Below are positions 51,916 to 58,072 of a DNA stretch of 58,072 bases, piece after piece. Position numbers and translations under genes: made by a program. The notes beneath the pieces were generated by a model. The model ran no database searches, had not been told where the DNA came from, and was given only the letters and a program-made list of their open reading frames with translations. Positions within the stretch are counted from its first letter, which is position 1, and each line of letters starts with the position of its first letter. The stretch is taken from NCBI RefSeq assembly GCF_002150765.1, contig NZ_MUYM01000261.1:1-58072 (forward strand), written 5' to 3'. Source of the stretch: Lentzea kentuckyensis (GTDB lineage: Bacteria > Actinomycetota > Actinomycetes > Mycobacteriales > Pseudonocardiaceae).

Positions 51916-54530
51916 AGCCGCGCGGACAGGGCCGCCGCCTCCGAGCCGCGGCCCTGCTTCTCGTACAGCTCCAACGCGAGCGCCCACTGCGCACGCGCCT
52001 CAGCCTCCTCACCCGCCGCCGCGTGCACGTCGCCGAGGTGCTCCAGCACGGTGGCCTGTTCCGCCGAGTTGTCGAGCTCCCGGTACAGCGCCAGCGCCTC
52101 GCGGTAGTGCGCGACGGCGTCGGCGTGCCGGCCGTCGTGGTGGGCGATGTGCGCGAGACTGTCCAAAGTGGCCGCTGTGCCGTCGGCGTGCCCGAGCTTG
52201 TTGTTGAGCAGCAAGGCGTCTTCGCAGAACGTCCGCGCCTCGGCGTACCGGCCCAGGCACGCGTAGCGCCAGCCGACCTCGTTGAGCGACTCGGCCTCGC
52301 GGATCTCCGACCCGGCTGCGCGGAACTCCTCCAGCCCCCGCACCGAGTGTTCCAGGGCCTTCTCCAGGTCGCCCTCGAACTCGGCCGCCCACGCCATCGC
52401 CCGGTGCGCGGCGCCGTGGGCCGTGTGGTCGTCGTTGCGGGCGAACAGTTCCAGGCTGCGTTCGAAGTGCTTGTGCCCCAACGCCGACTCGCCCAGCTCG
52501 ACGTAGTCCGCGCCGAGGCACATGTGCGCGGTCGCCTGCTTCGTCTCGTCGCCCAGCGCCTCGGCGGCGCGCAACGCCATCAGCCAGGCGTCGACGTCGT
52601 CGGAGGCACGTCCGCGACGCAGGTGGTAGGGGTTCAGCGTGCGGCCGAGCATCCACGCCACGTTGGAGGCGCCGCACTCCAAGGCCTGCCGCTGTTCGGT
52701 CATCAGGCAGGCGTGCTCCGCGTCGAACCACGCCATGGCCGCGGCGCTGCCCGCGAAAGCCAGGACATGGCGGCTTTCGTGCTCTGGCAGCACTTTGAAC
52801 GGCTCCAGCACCATCGCCGCGGCCCGCGCGGTGGCCGCGTAGAAGTCGGCCAGCCGCGATCCGGCGTCCACCCGCACATCCGCCGCGTACAGCCCGACCA
52901 GGTCGTGCATCCGGTAGCGGCCGGGCACGTGCTGCTGCACCAGGTGGGAGTTCTCCAGTTCCCGCAGCACCATCCGGGTCCGTGGGGCGGGCCGGTCGAG
53001 CAGCGCCGCCACCGCCGCGAGGCTCACGTCCGCCGTGCCGACCGTCCCGAACAGCCCGAACGCGCGCGCTGCCTCGTCCGACAGCGCCGCGACGGACCAG
53101 GAGAAGACCGCCCGCAGGTTGGTGCCGATCTCCCCCGCGTCCAGTGCGTCGAGGGGTTGCTCGCGCAGTTCCTCGGCGAACACGGCAAGCGGGAAGTCCG
53201 GTTCCATCGCGACGCGCGCGGCGACGATCGACAACGCCAGCGGCAGCCCGTCGCACCAGCTCAGCAGGTCCTCGACCACCTCGGGTTCCGCCGCGACCCG
53301 CTCGGGGCCGAGCCGCGCGGTGAGGAACTCGTGGGCGTCGGCAGGGTGCAGCACGTCGAGCGACACCGACCGCGCGCCGTGCGCGGCCACCAGTCCTGCC
53401 AGCTTCAGCCGGCTCGTGACCAGCACCGTCACGTCGGAACCGGGCAGCAACGGCACGACCTGCTCGGTGGAGCGAGCGTTGTCCAGCAGCACCAGCATCC
53501 TGCGGCCCGCGACCAGGCCGCGGTACCGGGCGGCCCGCGCGTCCAGACCGGCGGGGATCGTCTTCTCCCCGAGTGCCTCCAGGAACTCGCGCAGCACCGT
53601 CTCCGGCGGCGTCGGCTCGGCTGACGGGTCGAAGCCGCGCAGGTTCACGTAGAGCTGGCCGTCCGGGAACGCGTCCAGGTTCCGGTGGGCCCAGTGCAGC
53701 GCCAGCGCGGTCTTGCCGACGCCGCCCGTGCCGCCGATCGCGGTGATCGTGGGGGTGCCTGCCGGTTCCAGCGCTGCCAGTTCGTCCGCGCGGCCGGTGA
53801 ACCACGGGTGCGGCGCCGGCAACTGCCGTGGACCTTCGGCCCGCGCTTCCCCGGCCAGGATCAGCTGGTGCGCGTCCTGCAACGGTTTACTCGGGTCCGC
53901 CCCGAGCTCGTCGGCCAGTCGCCGTCGCATGGAGTCGTAGTGCCGCAACGCCTCCGCGTCGTTGCCCGACCGGTGCAGCGCCAGCATCAGTTGCGCGGCA
54001 AGGCGTTCGTCGTGCGGGCGTTCGTCCGCCGCCTGCCGGAGCGTCGGCAGGACCGAGACGTGCCTGCCGGCCGCGAGCGCCAGGTCGTTGCGATCCAGTT
54101 CGGCGGCGACGCGTTCGGCGTGCAGGCTCTCCCGCAGCGCGTCGAACCACTCCGACTCGAGTCCTTCCAGCGCCTCGCCACGCCACAACCCGAGCGCCTC
54201 GTCGAGCGCACCCTGCCGCACGAGTGCGCGGAAGCGGAACAGGTCGACCTGCTCGGGTGCGACCGTCAGCCGGTAGCCCGCCGGCGTCCGCTCGATGTCC
54301 AGTTCGAGCAGCTTGCGCAGCTTTGACACGTACCCGTAGAGCGTCTCGCGGGCTCTCAGCGGCGCGCGCTCGCCCCAGACGCGGTCCAGCAGCCGGTCGA
54401 CGGGCACCGGCCTGCCCTCCTCGACCAGCAGCGCGACCAGCACGGACCGTTGCCGGACGTGGCCGATCTCGACCAGCGCGCCCCGGTCGCGCACCTCCAC
54501 GGCACCGAGCAGCCCGAACTCCAAGATCAC
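51912..54530 (-). CDS. AfsR/SARP-family regulator
   Basis: 872 residues from GTG. An OmpR-type DNA-binding domain (about 1-92), bacterial transcriptional activator domain (95-240), NB-ARC-like ATPase with Walker A GGTGGVGKT (266-274) and LVLLDNA, then TPR repeats (about 640-872). This is the large SARP architecture of AfsR, which activates secondary-metabolite or stress genes. Two 11-bp direct repeats lie just upstream of its start and suggest autoregulation. Its target is unknown; the adjacent MFS pump ends in the same CTAG. Confidence 0.9.
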   Translation of the reverse strand: MILEFGLLGAVEVRDRGALVEIGHVRQRSVLVALLVEEGRPVPVDRLLDRVWGERAPLRARETLYGYVSKLRKLLELDIERTPAGYRLTVAPEQVDLFRFRALVRQGALDEALGLWRGEALEGLESEWFDALRESLHAERVAAELDRNDLALAAGRHVSVLPTLRQAADERPHDERLAAQLMLALHRSGNDAEALRHYDSMRRRLADELGADPSKPLQDAHQLILAGEARAEGPRQLPAPHPWFTGRADELAALEPAGTPTITAIGGTGGVGKTALALHWAHRNLDAFPDGQLYVNLRGFDPSAEPTPPETVLREFLEALGEKTIPAGLDARAARYRGLVAGRRMLVLLDNARSTEQVVPLLPGSDVTVLVTSRLKLAGLVAAHGARSVSLDVLHPADAHEFLTARLGPERVAAEPEVVEDLLSWCDGLPLALSIVAARVAMEPDFPLAVFAEELREQPLDALDAGEIGTNLRAVFSWSVAALSDEAARAFGLFGTVGTADVSLAAVAALLDRPAPRTRMVLRELENSHLVQQHVPGRYRMHDLVGLYAADVRVDAGSRLADFYAATARAAAMVLEPFKVLPEHESRHVLAFAGSAAAMAWFDAEHACLMTEQRQALECGASNVAWMLGRTLNPYHLRRGRASDDVDAWLMALRAAEALGDETKQATAHMCLGADYVELGESALGHKHFERSLELFARNDDHTAHGAAHRAMAWAAEFEGDLEKALEHSVRGLEEFRAAGSEIREAESLNEVGWRYACLGRYAEARTFCEDALLLNNKLGHADGTAATLDSLAHIAHHDGRHADAVAHYREALALYRELDNSAEQATVLEHLGDVHAAAGEEAEARAQWALALELYEKQGRGSEAAALSARL

Positions 54531-54549
54531 CCCTCAGCAGCGGATTCAA

Positions 54550-54571
54550 GGTTCATCCTAGGTTCATCCTT
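54550..54571. promoter_or_regulatory. 11-bp direct repeats in front of the SARP gene
   Basis: GGTTCATCCTA and GGTTCATCCTT follow each other with an exact 11-bp period, about 20 bases before the GTG. This matches the arrangement of SARP and PhoP (GTTCA-type PHO box) sites. On the minus strand TAGGAT within the repeats could be a -10. Confidence 0.55.
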
Positions 54572-54598
54572 GATCACACGGGCAATCTCCTCCTCGCA

Positions 54599-54648
54599 GG
54601 AAGGCCCCGGTCACCAGACACCGGCAGCCCAGCCAGAAGGGGCCTTCC
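54599..54648. repeat. Long-spaced inverted repeat in a divergent promoter region
   Basis: Arms GGAAGGCCCC (54599-54608) and GGGGCCTTCC (54639-54648) are perfectly complementary with 30 bases between. A small inner dyad CCGGT/ACCGG (54607-54624) lies inside. Could be a regulatory structure for the endonuclease-fold gene. Confidence 0.45.
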
Positions 54649-54724
54649 CCACACTCTTCCGCCACGAAAGATCACCCGACCAGCCCAGGGCGGACCCGTA
54701 TATCCACATGCGACCCTGGAACTG

Positions 54725-55858
54725 ATGAGCATCACGCGAATCGGGTCGTTCAACGTGGAGAACATGTTCGAGCGCCCCAAAGTCATGGGCCGCAACGCGA
54801 CCAGGCACGCGGCTCCGATCCTGGCCGCCCATGCGCGGTTCAACGAGCTCATCGCGTGCGAGACGTACACGCCGGAAGTCAAGGAAGAACTCAAGGAACA
54901 CCTGGCGACGCTCGAACTGCTGCGAAGTGACCGGAGCAAGTACGCGATCCTGCGGCGCATCCGCGGCCGGTTCCTCGCGCGGCACCGCACCGGCGAGACC
55001 ACCGTCGTGGCCGGCGGTCGCGAGTCCTGGGTCGGCTGGGTCGAGCTCACCACCGAACCCATCAGCGAGCTCGCCACCCGCCACACCGCCCAGGTGATGC
55101 GCGACGTCGGCGCTCACGTGCTCGGCGTCGTCGAGGCGGAGTCCCGCGAGCTGCTGCACATGTTCTCCGCCAGCATGCTCAAGCACGTCGGCTGGACCCC
55201 GTACGAGGAGGTCCACCTCATCGACGGCAACGACGAGCGCGGCATCAACGTGGGCGTGCTGACGCGCGATGGACACCAGGTCATCACCATCCGCACGCAC
55301 GTGTACGCCAAGGACTCCTCTGGCGTCATCTTCTCCCGCGACTGCGCCGAGTACCACGTCCGCACGCCCGCCGGTCCCGAGGTCGTCGTGCTGGTGAACC
55401 ACCTGAAGTCCAAGGGCTACGGCGCTCCCGGCGACCCGATCGGCGCGCGCCGCCGGTTCCGCCAGGCGGTCCGCATCGCCCGCATCGTGAACCGGCTGCG
55501 CGACGAGGGCCACGAGCACATCGCGGTCGTCGGCGACCTCAACGACACCGCCGACAGCGAGGCCCTGCGCCCGCTGTTCCAGCGCACCGGCCTGCGCGAC
55601 ATCAGCGAGCACGAGAACTTCGACTGGGACCACCGCCTCGGCACGTACCGCGGCGTCAACGAGAAGGGCAAGATCGACTACGTCCTGCTCACCCCCGAGC
55701 TGTTCGCCAAGGCGGTGGGCGGCGGCGTCTTCCGCAAGGGTGTGTGGCGCGGTCCGCGGACCAAGAACCGTTGGGACGTCTACGAAACGATGACCAACGA
55801 GGTGCACGCGGCCAGCGACCACGCCGCGATCTACGCCGACATCGACTGGTCGCTCTAG
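54725..55858 (+). CDS. Endonuclease/exonuclease/phosphatase-fold protein
   Basis: 377 residues. EEP motifs: SFNVENMF at the N-terminus, VVEAES (catalytic Glu), DLNDT after VVG, and SDHAAI at the C-terminus. A helical insert (about 30-80) precedes the core. Members hydrolyse DNA, RNA or phosphoesters. No signal peptide is seen, so it is cytoplasmic. It shares a CTAG with the convergent DUF1905 gene, both ending in TAG. Confidence 0.85.
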   Translation: MSITRIGSFNVENMFERPKVMGRNATRHAAPILAAHARFNELIACETYTPEVKEELKEHLATLELLRSDRSKYAILRRIRGRFLARHRTGETTVVAGGRESWVGWVELTTEPISELATRHTAQVMRDVGAHVLGVVEAESRELLHMFSASMLKHVGWTPYEEVHLIDGNDERGINVGVLTRDGHQVITIRTHVYAKDSSGVIFSRDCAEYHVRTPAGPEVVVLVNHLKSKGYGAPGDPIGARRRFRQAVRIARIVNRLRDEGHEHIAVVGDLNDTADSEALRPLFQRTGLRDISEHENFDWDHRLGTYRGVNEKGKIDYVLLTPELFAKAVGGGVFRKGVWRGPRTKNRWDVYETMTNEVHAASDHAAIYADIDWSL

Positions 55859-56145
55859 ACCACTTCGACGGTCACCTCGATGACGTCGCCGGGTTCCACG
55901 TTGTTCTTCTTGCGCACGGCGGCCTTGATCGGCAGCACGTAGCAACCCGACTGCTTGTCCGGGAACACCGACGTCGACCAGTTGCTCGCGCCCACACCGA
56001 CCCGGACCTTCACGGAACCGAAGCCGGTGCCGGGCGTGGCGATGTCGCGGATCTGGTCCGAGACGTCCTCGGGCAGCGTCACGAAGGTCCACGTGTCCAG
56101 GCGGCGGGCGTCCCAGAGCCACAGTTCCGCGTCAAAGACGAACAT
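55855..56145 (-). CDS. DUF1905 domain protein
   Basis: 96 residues. ELWLWDARRLDTWTFVTLP, GFGSVKVRVGVGASNW, TSVFPDKQSGCYVLPIKAAVRK and GDVIEVTVEV match the DUF1905 beta-barrel along its whole length. The family has no proven function. Coding is compact and uses third-position G or C. Ends in the CTAG shared with the endonuclease-fold gene. Confidence 0.88.
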   Translation of the reverse strand: MFVFDAELWLWDARRLDTWTFVTLPEDVSDQIRDIATPGTGFGSVKVRVGVGASNWSTSVFPDKQSGCYVLPIKAAVRKKNNVEPGDVIEVTVEVV

Positions 56146-56169
56146 CGCCCCATTCTCACAGCAGCGGAC

Positions 56170-56277
56170 TCACAGGGACACGCTGACGTGGAAGTCCTCG
56201 TCGAACCGCTCGGCGAGCCCGGCCGGTGCCCACTGCCACCACCAGGCCCCGTGCCAAAGCGATACACGTTCACTCAC
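56170..56277 (-). CDS. Possible 35-residue small protein
   Basis: A GTG-started frame encodes MSERVSLWHGAWWWQWAP and a short acidic end. Three consecutive Trp and a reasonable codon pattern make it look like real coding, but there is no clear ribosome binding site and I know no family. It is only a suggestion. Confidence 0.25.
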   Translation of the reverse strand: MSERVSLWHGAWWWQWAPAGLAERFDEDFHVSVSL

Positions 56278-56304
56278 AGGGCCCCCGCCAGCCCCACTTT
56301 TCGG

Positions 56305-56353
56305 CACGCGGGGACCTTTCGTACGGCGTGAGCGTACGAAAGGTCCCCGCGTG
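56305..56353. repeat. 49-bp perfect palindrome with 7-base loop
   Basis: Arms 56305-56325 and 56333-56353 (21 bases, beginning CACGCGGGGACC) are exact reverse complements around GCGTGAG. It sits in the 365-bp gap between DUF1905 and the TetR gene, which otherwise contains only the possible small ORF and the TetR operator. It may act as a bidirectional terminator or belong to a dispersed repeat family. Confidence 0.85.
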
Positions 56354-56466
56354 TCCAACGGCAACACGGGCGGGCCGGCGTGACGTCACTGTGGGTGACT
56401 GATGCCATGGCCTCGTCTCGGTCACTCCCCCATTGTGGTGACGAACGCCACCGACCAAATCGGTCG

Positions 56467-56493
56467 GTTTACCTACCGAACCGGTCGGTAAAC
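56467..56493 (+). promoter_or_regulatory. TetR operator in front of the TetR-MMPL operon
   Basis: A 27-bp dyad with GTTTACC at 56467-56473 and GGTAAAC at 56487-56493, with partly symmetric ACCG/CGGT inside. It lies just before TAAAGT, a -10-like element, and the ATG at 56511. Confidence 0.65.
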
Positions 56494-56510
56494 GCCGTAA
56501 AGTCGGTCGT

Positions 56511-57062
56511 ATGCCACGACAGGCCAGGACCGGAGTCGACGAGAAGATCCTCGACGCCGCCGCCGCGCTCTTCGCGCGGCACGGCTTCGAGCAGACCTCG
56601 TTGAAGGCGCTCGCGGACGCTGTCGGCCTGTCCAAGGCCGGTCTGCTGCACCACTTCCCGAGCAAGGACGCTCTCTTCGAAGCGGCGTGGCAGCAGAGCC
56701 GGGTGCTGAGCAGGCAGGTGGCCGAGCAGGTCGCGCCGATGCCGGCCGGACCGGCGCGCGAACGGCGCGCGCTGGAGCTGCTCACCGACATCGCGCTCGA
56801 CCGCCCCGGCCTCGTCGCACTGCTGTTCCGGGCGATGACGGCACCGGGTGAGGACCCGCAGCATGCCCAGGACGAACTGATGATCAACGAGATGTTCGTC
56901 ATCGACCCCGAGAAGGAACTACCCCGCGCGATCCGGATCGTCGCCGCGCTCAGCGCCATGGCCGTGCTCACCCTCCTGGCCAACCAGGAAGGCGACAAGA
57001 CGACGTGGCGCCCCTTGATCCTCGCTACCTGTTACGACGCACTCGGGCACCGGGAGGCCTGA
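56511..57062 (+). CDS. TetR-family regulator of an MMPL pump
   Basis: 183 residues. Helix-turn-helix TSLKALADAVGLSKAGLLHHFPSKDALFEAAW, then a helical ligand-binding domain. It lies 5 bp upstream of an MMPL transporter gene and downstream of a strong dyad, so it probably represses both genes and is relieved by the exported molecule. Confidence 0.92.
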   Translation: MPRQARTGVDEKILDAAAALFARHGFEQTSLKALADAVGLSKAGLLHHFPSKDALFEAAWQQSRVLSRQVAEQVAPMPAGPARERRALELLTDIALDRPGLVALLFRAMTAPGEDPQHAQDELMINEMFVIDPEKELPRAIRIVAALSAMAVLTLLANQEGDKTTWRPLILATCYDALGHREA

Positions 57063-57067
57063 ACATC

Positions 57068-58072
57068 ATGGCGAAACTGCTCTACAGACTGGGGATGGGC
57101 GTGCACAAGCACCGCCTCCCCGTCGTCCTGATCTGGCTGCTCGTGCTGATCGGCTCCGGTGTCGGCGCTTTCACGCTCGGCGGTGAGACGTCCAACTCGA
57201 TGTCCATCCCCGGCCAGGAGTCGACGACCGCGCTCGAGCGCATCCAGCAGAAGTTCGGTTCCGGCGAGACCGCGACCGCACGGGTCGTCCTGAAGGCACC
57301 GGACGGCCAGAAGCTGCCGCAGCACGCCAAGGCGATCACCGACCTGGTGGCCGACGAGTCGTCGCTCAAGGGCGTGACCTCGGCGACCTTCCCGCTGGAC
57401 CCGGCCGCGCCGAGCGTGAACCGCGACGTCAACGTCGGCTACAGCACCGTCACCTACGACGTGAAGCCCGGTGAGGTCACCGCCGAGCAGCGCGCCGAGC
57501 TGACCAAGGCCGTCGACAAGGCGCGCGCGGCCGGCCTGACCGTCGAGGTCAGCGGCACCGCGATGCAGGAGACGCCGCACGTCGGCGGGCCGAGCGAGGT
57601 CATCGGTGTGGTGCTGGCGCTGGTCGTGCTCGCGCTGACCTACGGCTCGCTGGTGACCGCGGGCATGAACCTGCTCAGCGCCGCTGTCGGCGTCGGCATC
57701 GGCACGCTCGGCATCACCATCGCGTCCGGGTTCATGGACCTGCAGTCCACCACGCCGATCCTCGCCTCGATGCTGGGTCTCGCGGTCGGCATCGACTACG
57801 CGTTGTTCATCATCAACCGCTACCGCCAGGAACTGCGCCGCGGCTCCGACGTCGGCCACGCCATCGCGACCGCGGTCGGCACCGCCGGTTCCGCCGTCGT
57901 CACCGCCGGTCTGACCGTGGTGATCGCGCTGGTGGGCCTCGCGATCGCGGGCATCCCGTTCCTGACCCAGATGGGTGTCTCGGCCGCCGCCACGATCGTC
58001 GTCGCGGTGCTGATCGCCATCACGCTGGTGCCCGCCGTGCTGAGCATGCTCGGCCGCCGGGTGCTGACCCGC
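57068..58072 (+). CDS. MMPL-family RND transporter, 3' end outside the window
   Basis: 335 codons are visible before the window edge. First membrane segment LPVVLIWLLVLIGSGVG, an extracellular porter domain (about 40-175), then membrane segments 2-6 with GLAVGIDYALFIINRYRQEL, the Asp-Tyr pair used for proton relay in MmpL proteins. GGGAGG precedes the ATG. It would export lipids, siderophores or drugs. Regulated by the adjacent TetR. Confidence 0.92.
   Translation, partial: MAKLLYRLGMGVHKHRLPVVLIWLLVLIGSGVGAFTLGGETSNSMSIPGQESTTALERIQQKFGSGETATARVVLKAPDGQKLPQHAKAITDLVADESSLKGVTSATFPLDPAAPSVNRDVNVGYSTVTYDVKPGEVTAEQRAELTKAVDKARAAGLTVEVSGTAMQETPHVGGPSEVIGVVLALVVLALTYGSLVTAGMNLLSAAVGVGIGTLGITIASGFMDLQSTTPILASMLGLAVGIDYALFIINRYRQELRRGSDVGHAIATAVGTAGSAVVTAGLTVVIALVGLAIAGIPFLTQMGVSAAATIVVAVLIAITLVPAVLSMLGRRVLTR

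Noticed and set aside
50436..53624. 1,062-codon plus-strand open frame
   Set aside because: It spans the MFS gene in another frame and the SARP gene antisense, with no recognisable domain; a GC-bias artefact.
1..58072. CRISPR arrays, tRNA or rRNA genes, prophage or integrase genes
   Set aside because: No regularly spaced repeats, cloverleaf-like or rRNA sequences, or phage/integrase proteins were recognised.

Overview
The window is high-GC DNA, strongly biased to G or C at third codon positions, with many GTG and TTG starts, several leaderless-looking promoters, a SARP/AfsR-type regulator, an actinobacterial LexA with a CGAAC-type SOS box, and stand-alone secondary-metabolism genes. This points to a filamentous actinomycete. 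Protein wording in argG and the abundance of perfect intergenic palindromes make Pseudonocardiales (Lentzea/Saccharothrix-like) my best guess, but I cannot prove a genus from sequence alone.

Left part (1-11.3 kb): two tandem secreted family GH87-type alpha-glucanases (the first cut by the window edge), a hairpin that buries the ribosome binding site of a universal stress protein, a small lipoprotein, a zinc-ribbon metallo-beta-lactamase-fold hydrolase, an HSL-type esterase, a secreted neutral ceramidase and an EamA exporter. Centre-left (11.3-19 kb): a LysR gene followed closely by an Sfp-type phosphopantetheinyl transferase, then two MITE-like elements, then a compact minus-strand operon of EamA exporter, acyl carrier protein, alpha-oxoamine synthase and ketosynthase III. 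This looks like a minimal, apparently uncatalogued pathway that turns an acyl thioester and an amino acid into an amino-ketone or pyrrolinone. A divergent LysR/MFS pair follows.

19-31 kb: a macrolide-kinase-like enzyme downstream of two tandem DUF1963 proteins, argG with a candidate ARG box, an NLP/NPP1 secreted protein, a TetR with two SDR oxidoreductases, a polysaccharide deacetylase, a decayed 1.5-kb stretch holding fragments of at least four gene families, MsrA and MOSC genes, and an AI-2E-family permease whose 3' end has a diverged copy in the decayed stretch.

31-40 kb: a DUF4062-STAND-TPR NTPase (possible conflict/defence protein), a DUF4142 membrane protein and MarR, a GNAT opposite lexA with SOS control, a large AbiEii-type nucleotidyltransferase fusion, and an ABC exporter pair.

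40-50 kb is catabolic: an LLM flavin monooxygenase, MarR and FMN reductase overlap as one unit. They face an NMT1/SsuA-type ABC importer, which is divergent from an FAD hydroxylase and a cupin. A YCII protein and a GMC oxidoreductase with a soluble small subunit and an antibiotic-biosynthesis-monooxygenase-like protein follow. 50-58 kb: a DHA2 MFS pump with a C-terminal winged-helix-like extension, a SARP regulator with 11-bp promoter repeats, an endonuclease/phosphatase-fold protein, a DUF1905 protein, a very strong palindrome, and a TetR-MMPL pair cut by the window edge.

A recurring detail is that convergent neighbours share a palindromic CTAG that gives both genes their TAG stop. The two MITE-like elements appear to have inserted into one such CTAG and duplicated it, leaving both stop codons intact.
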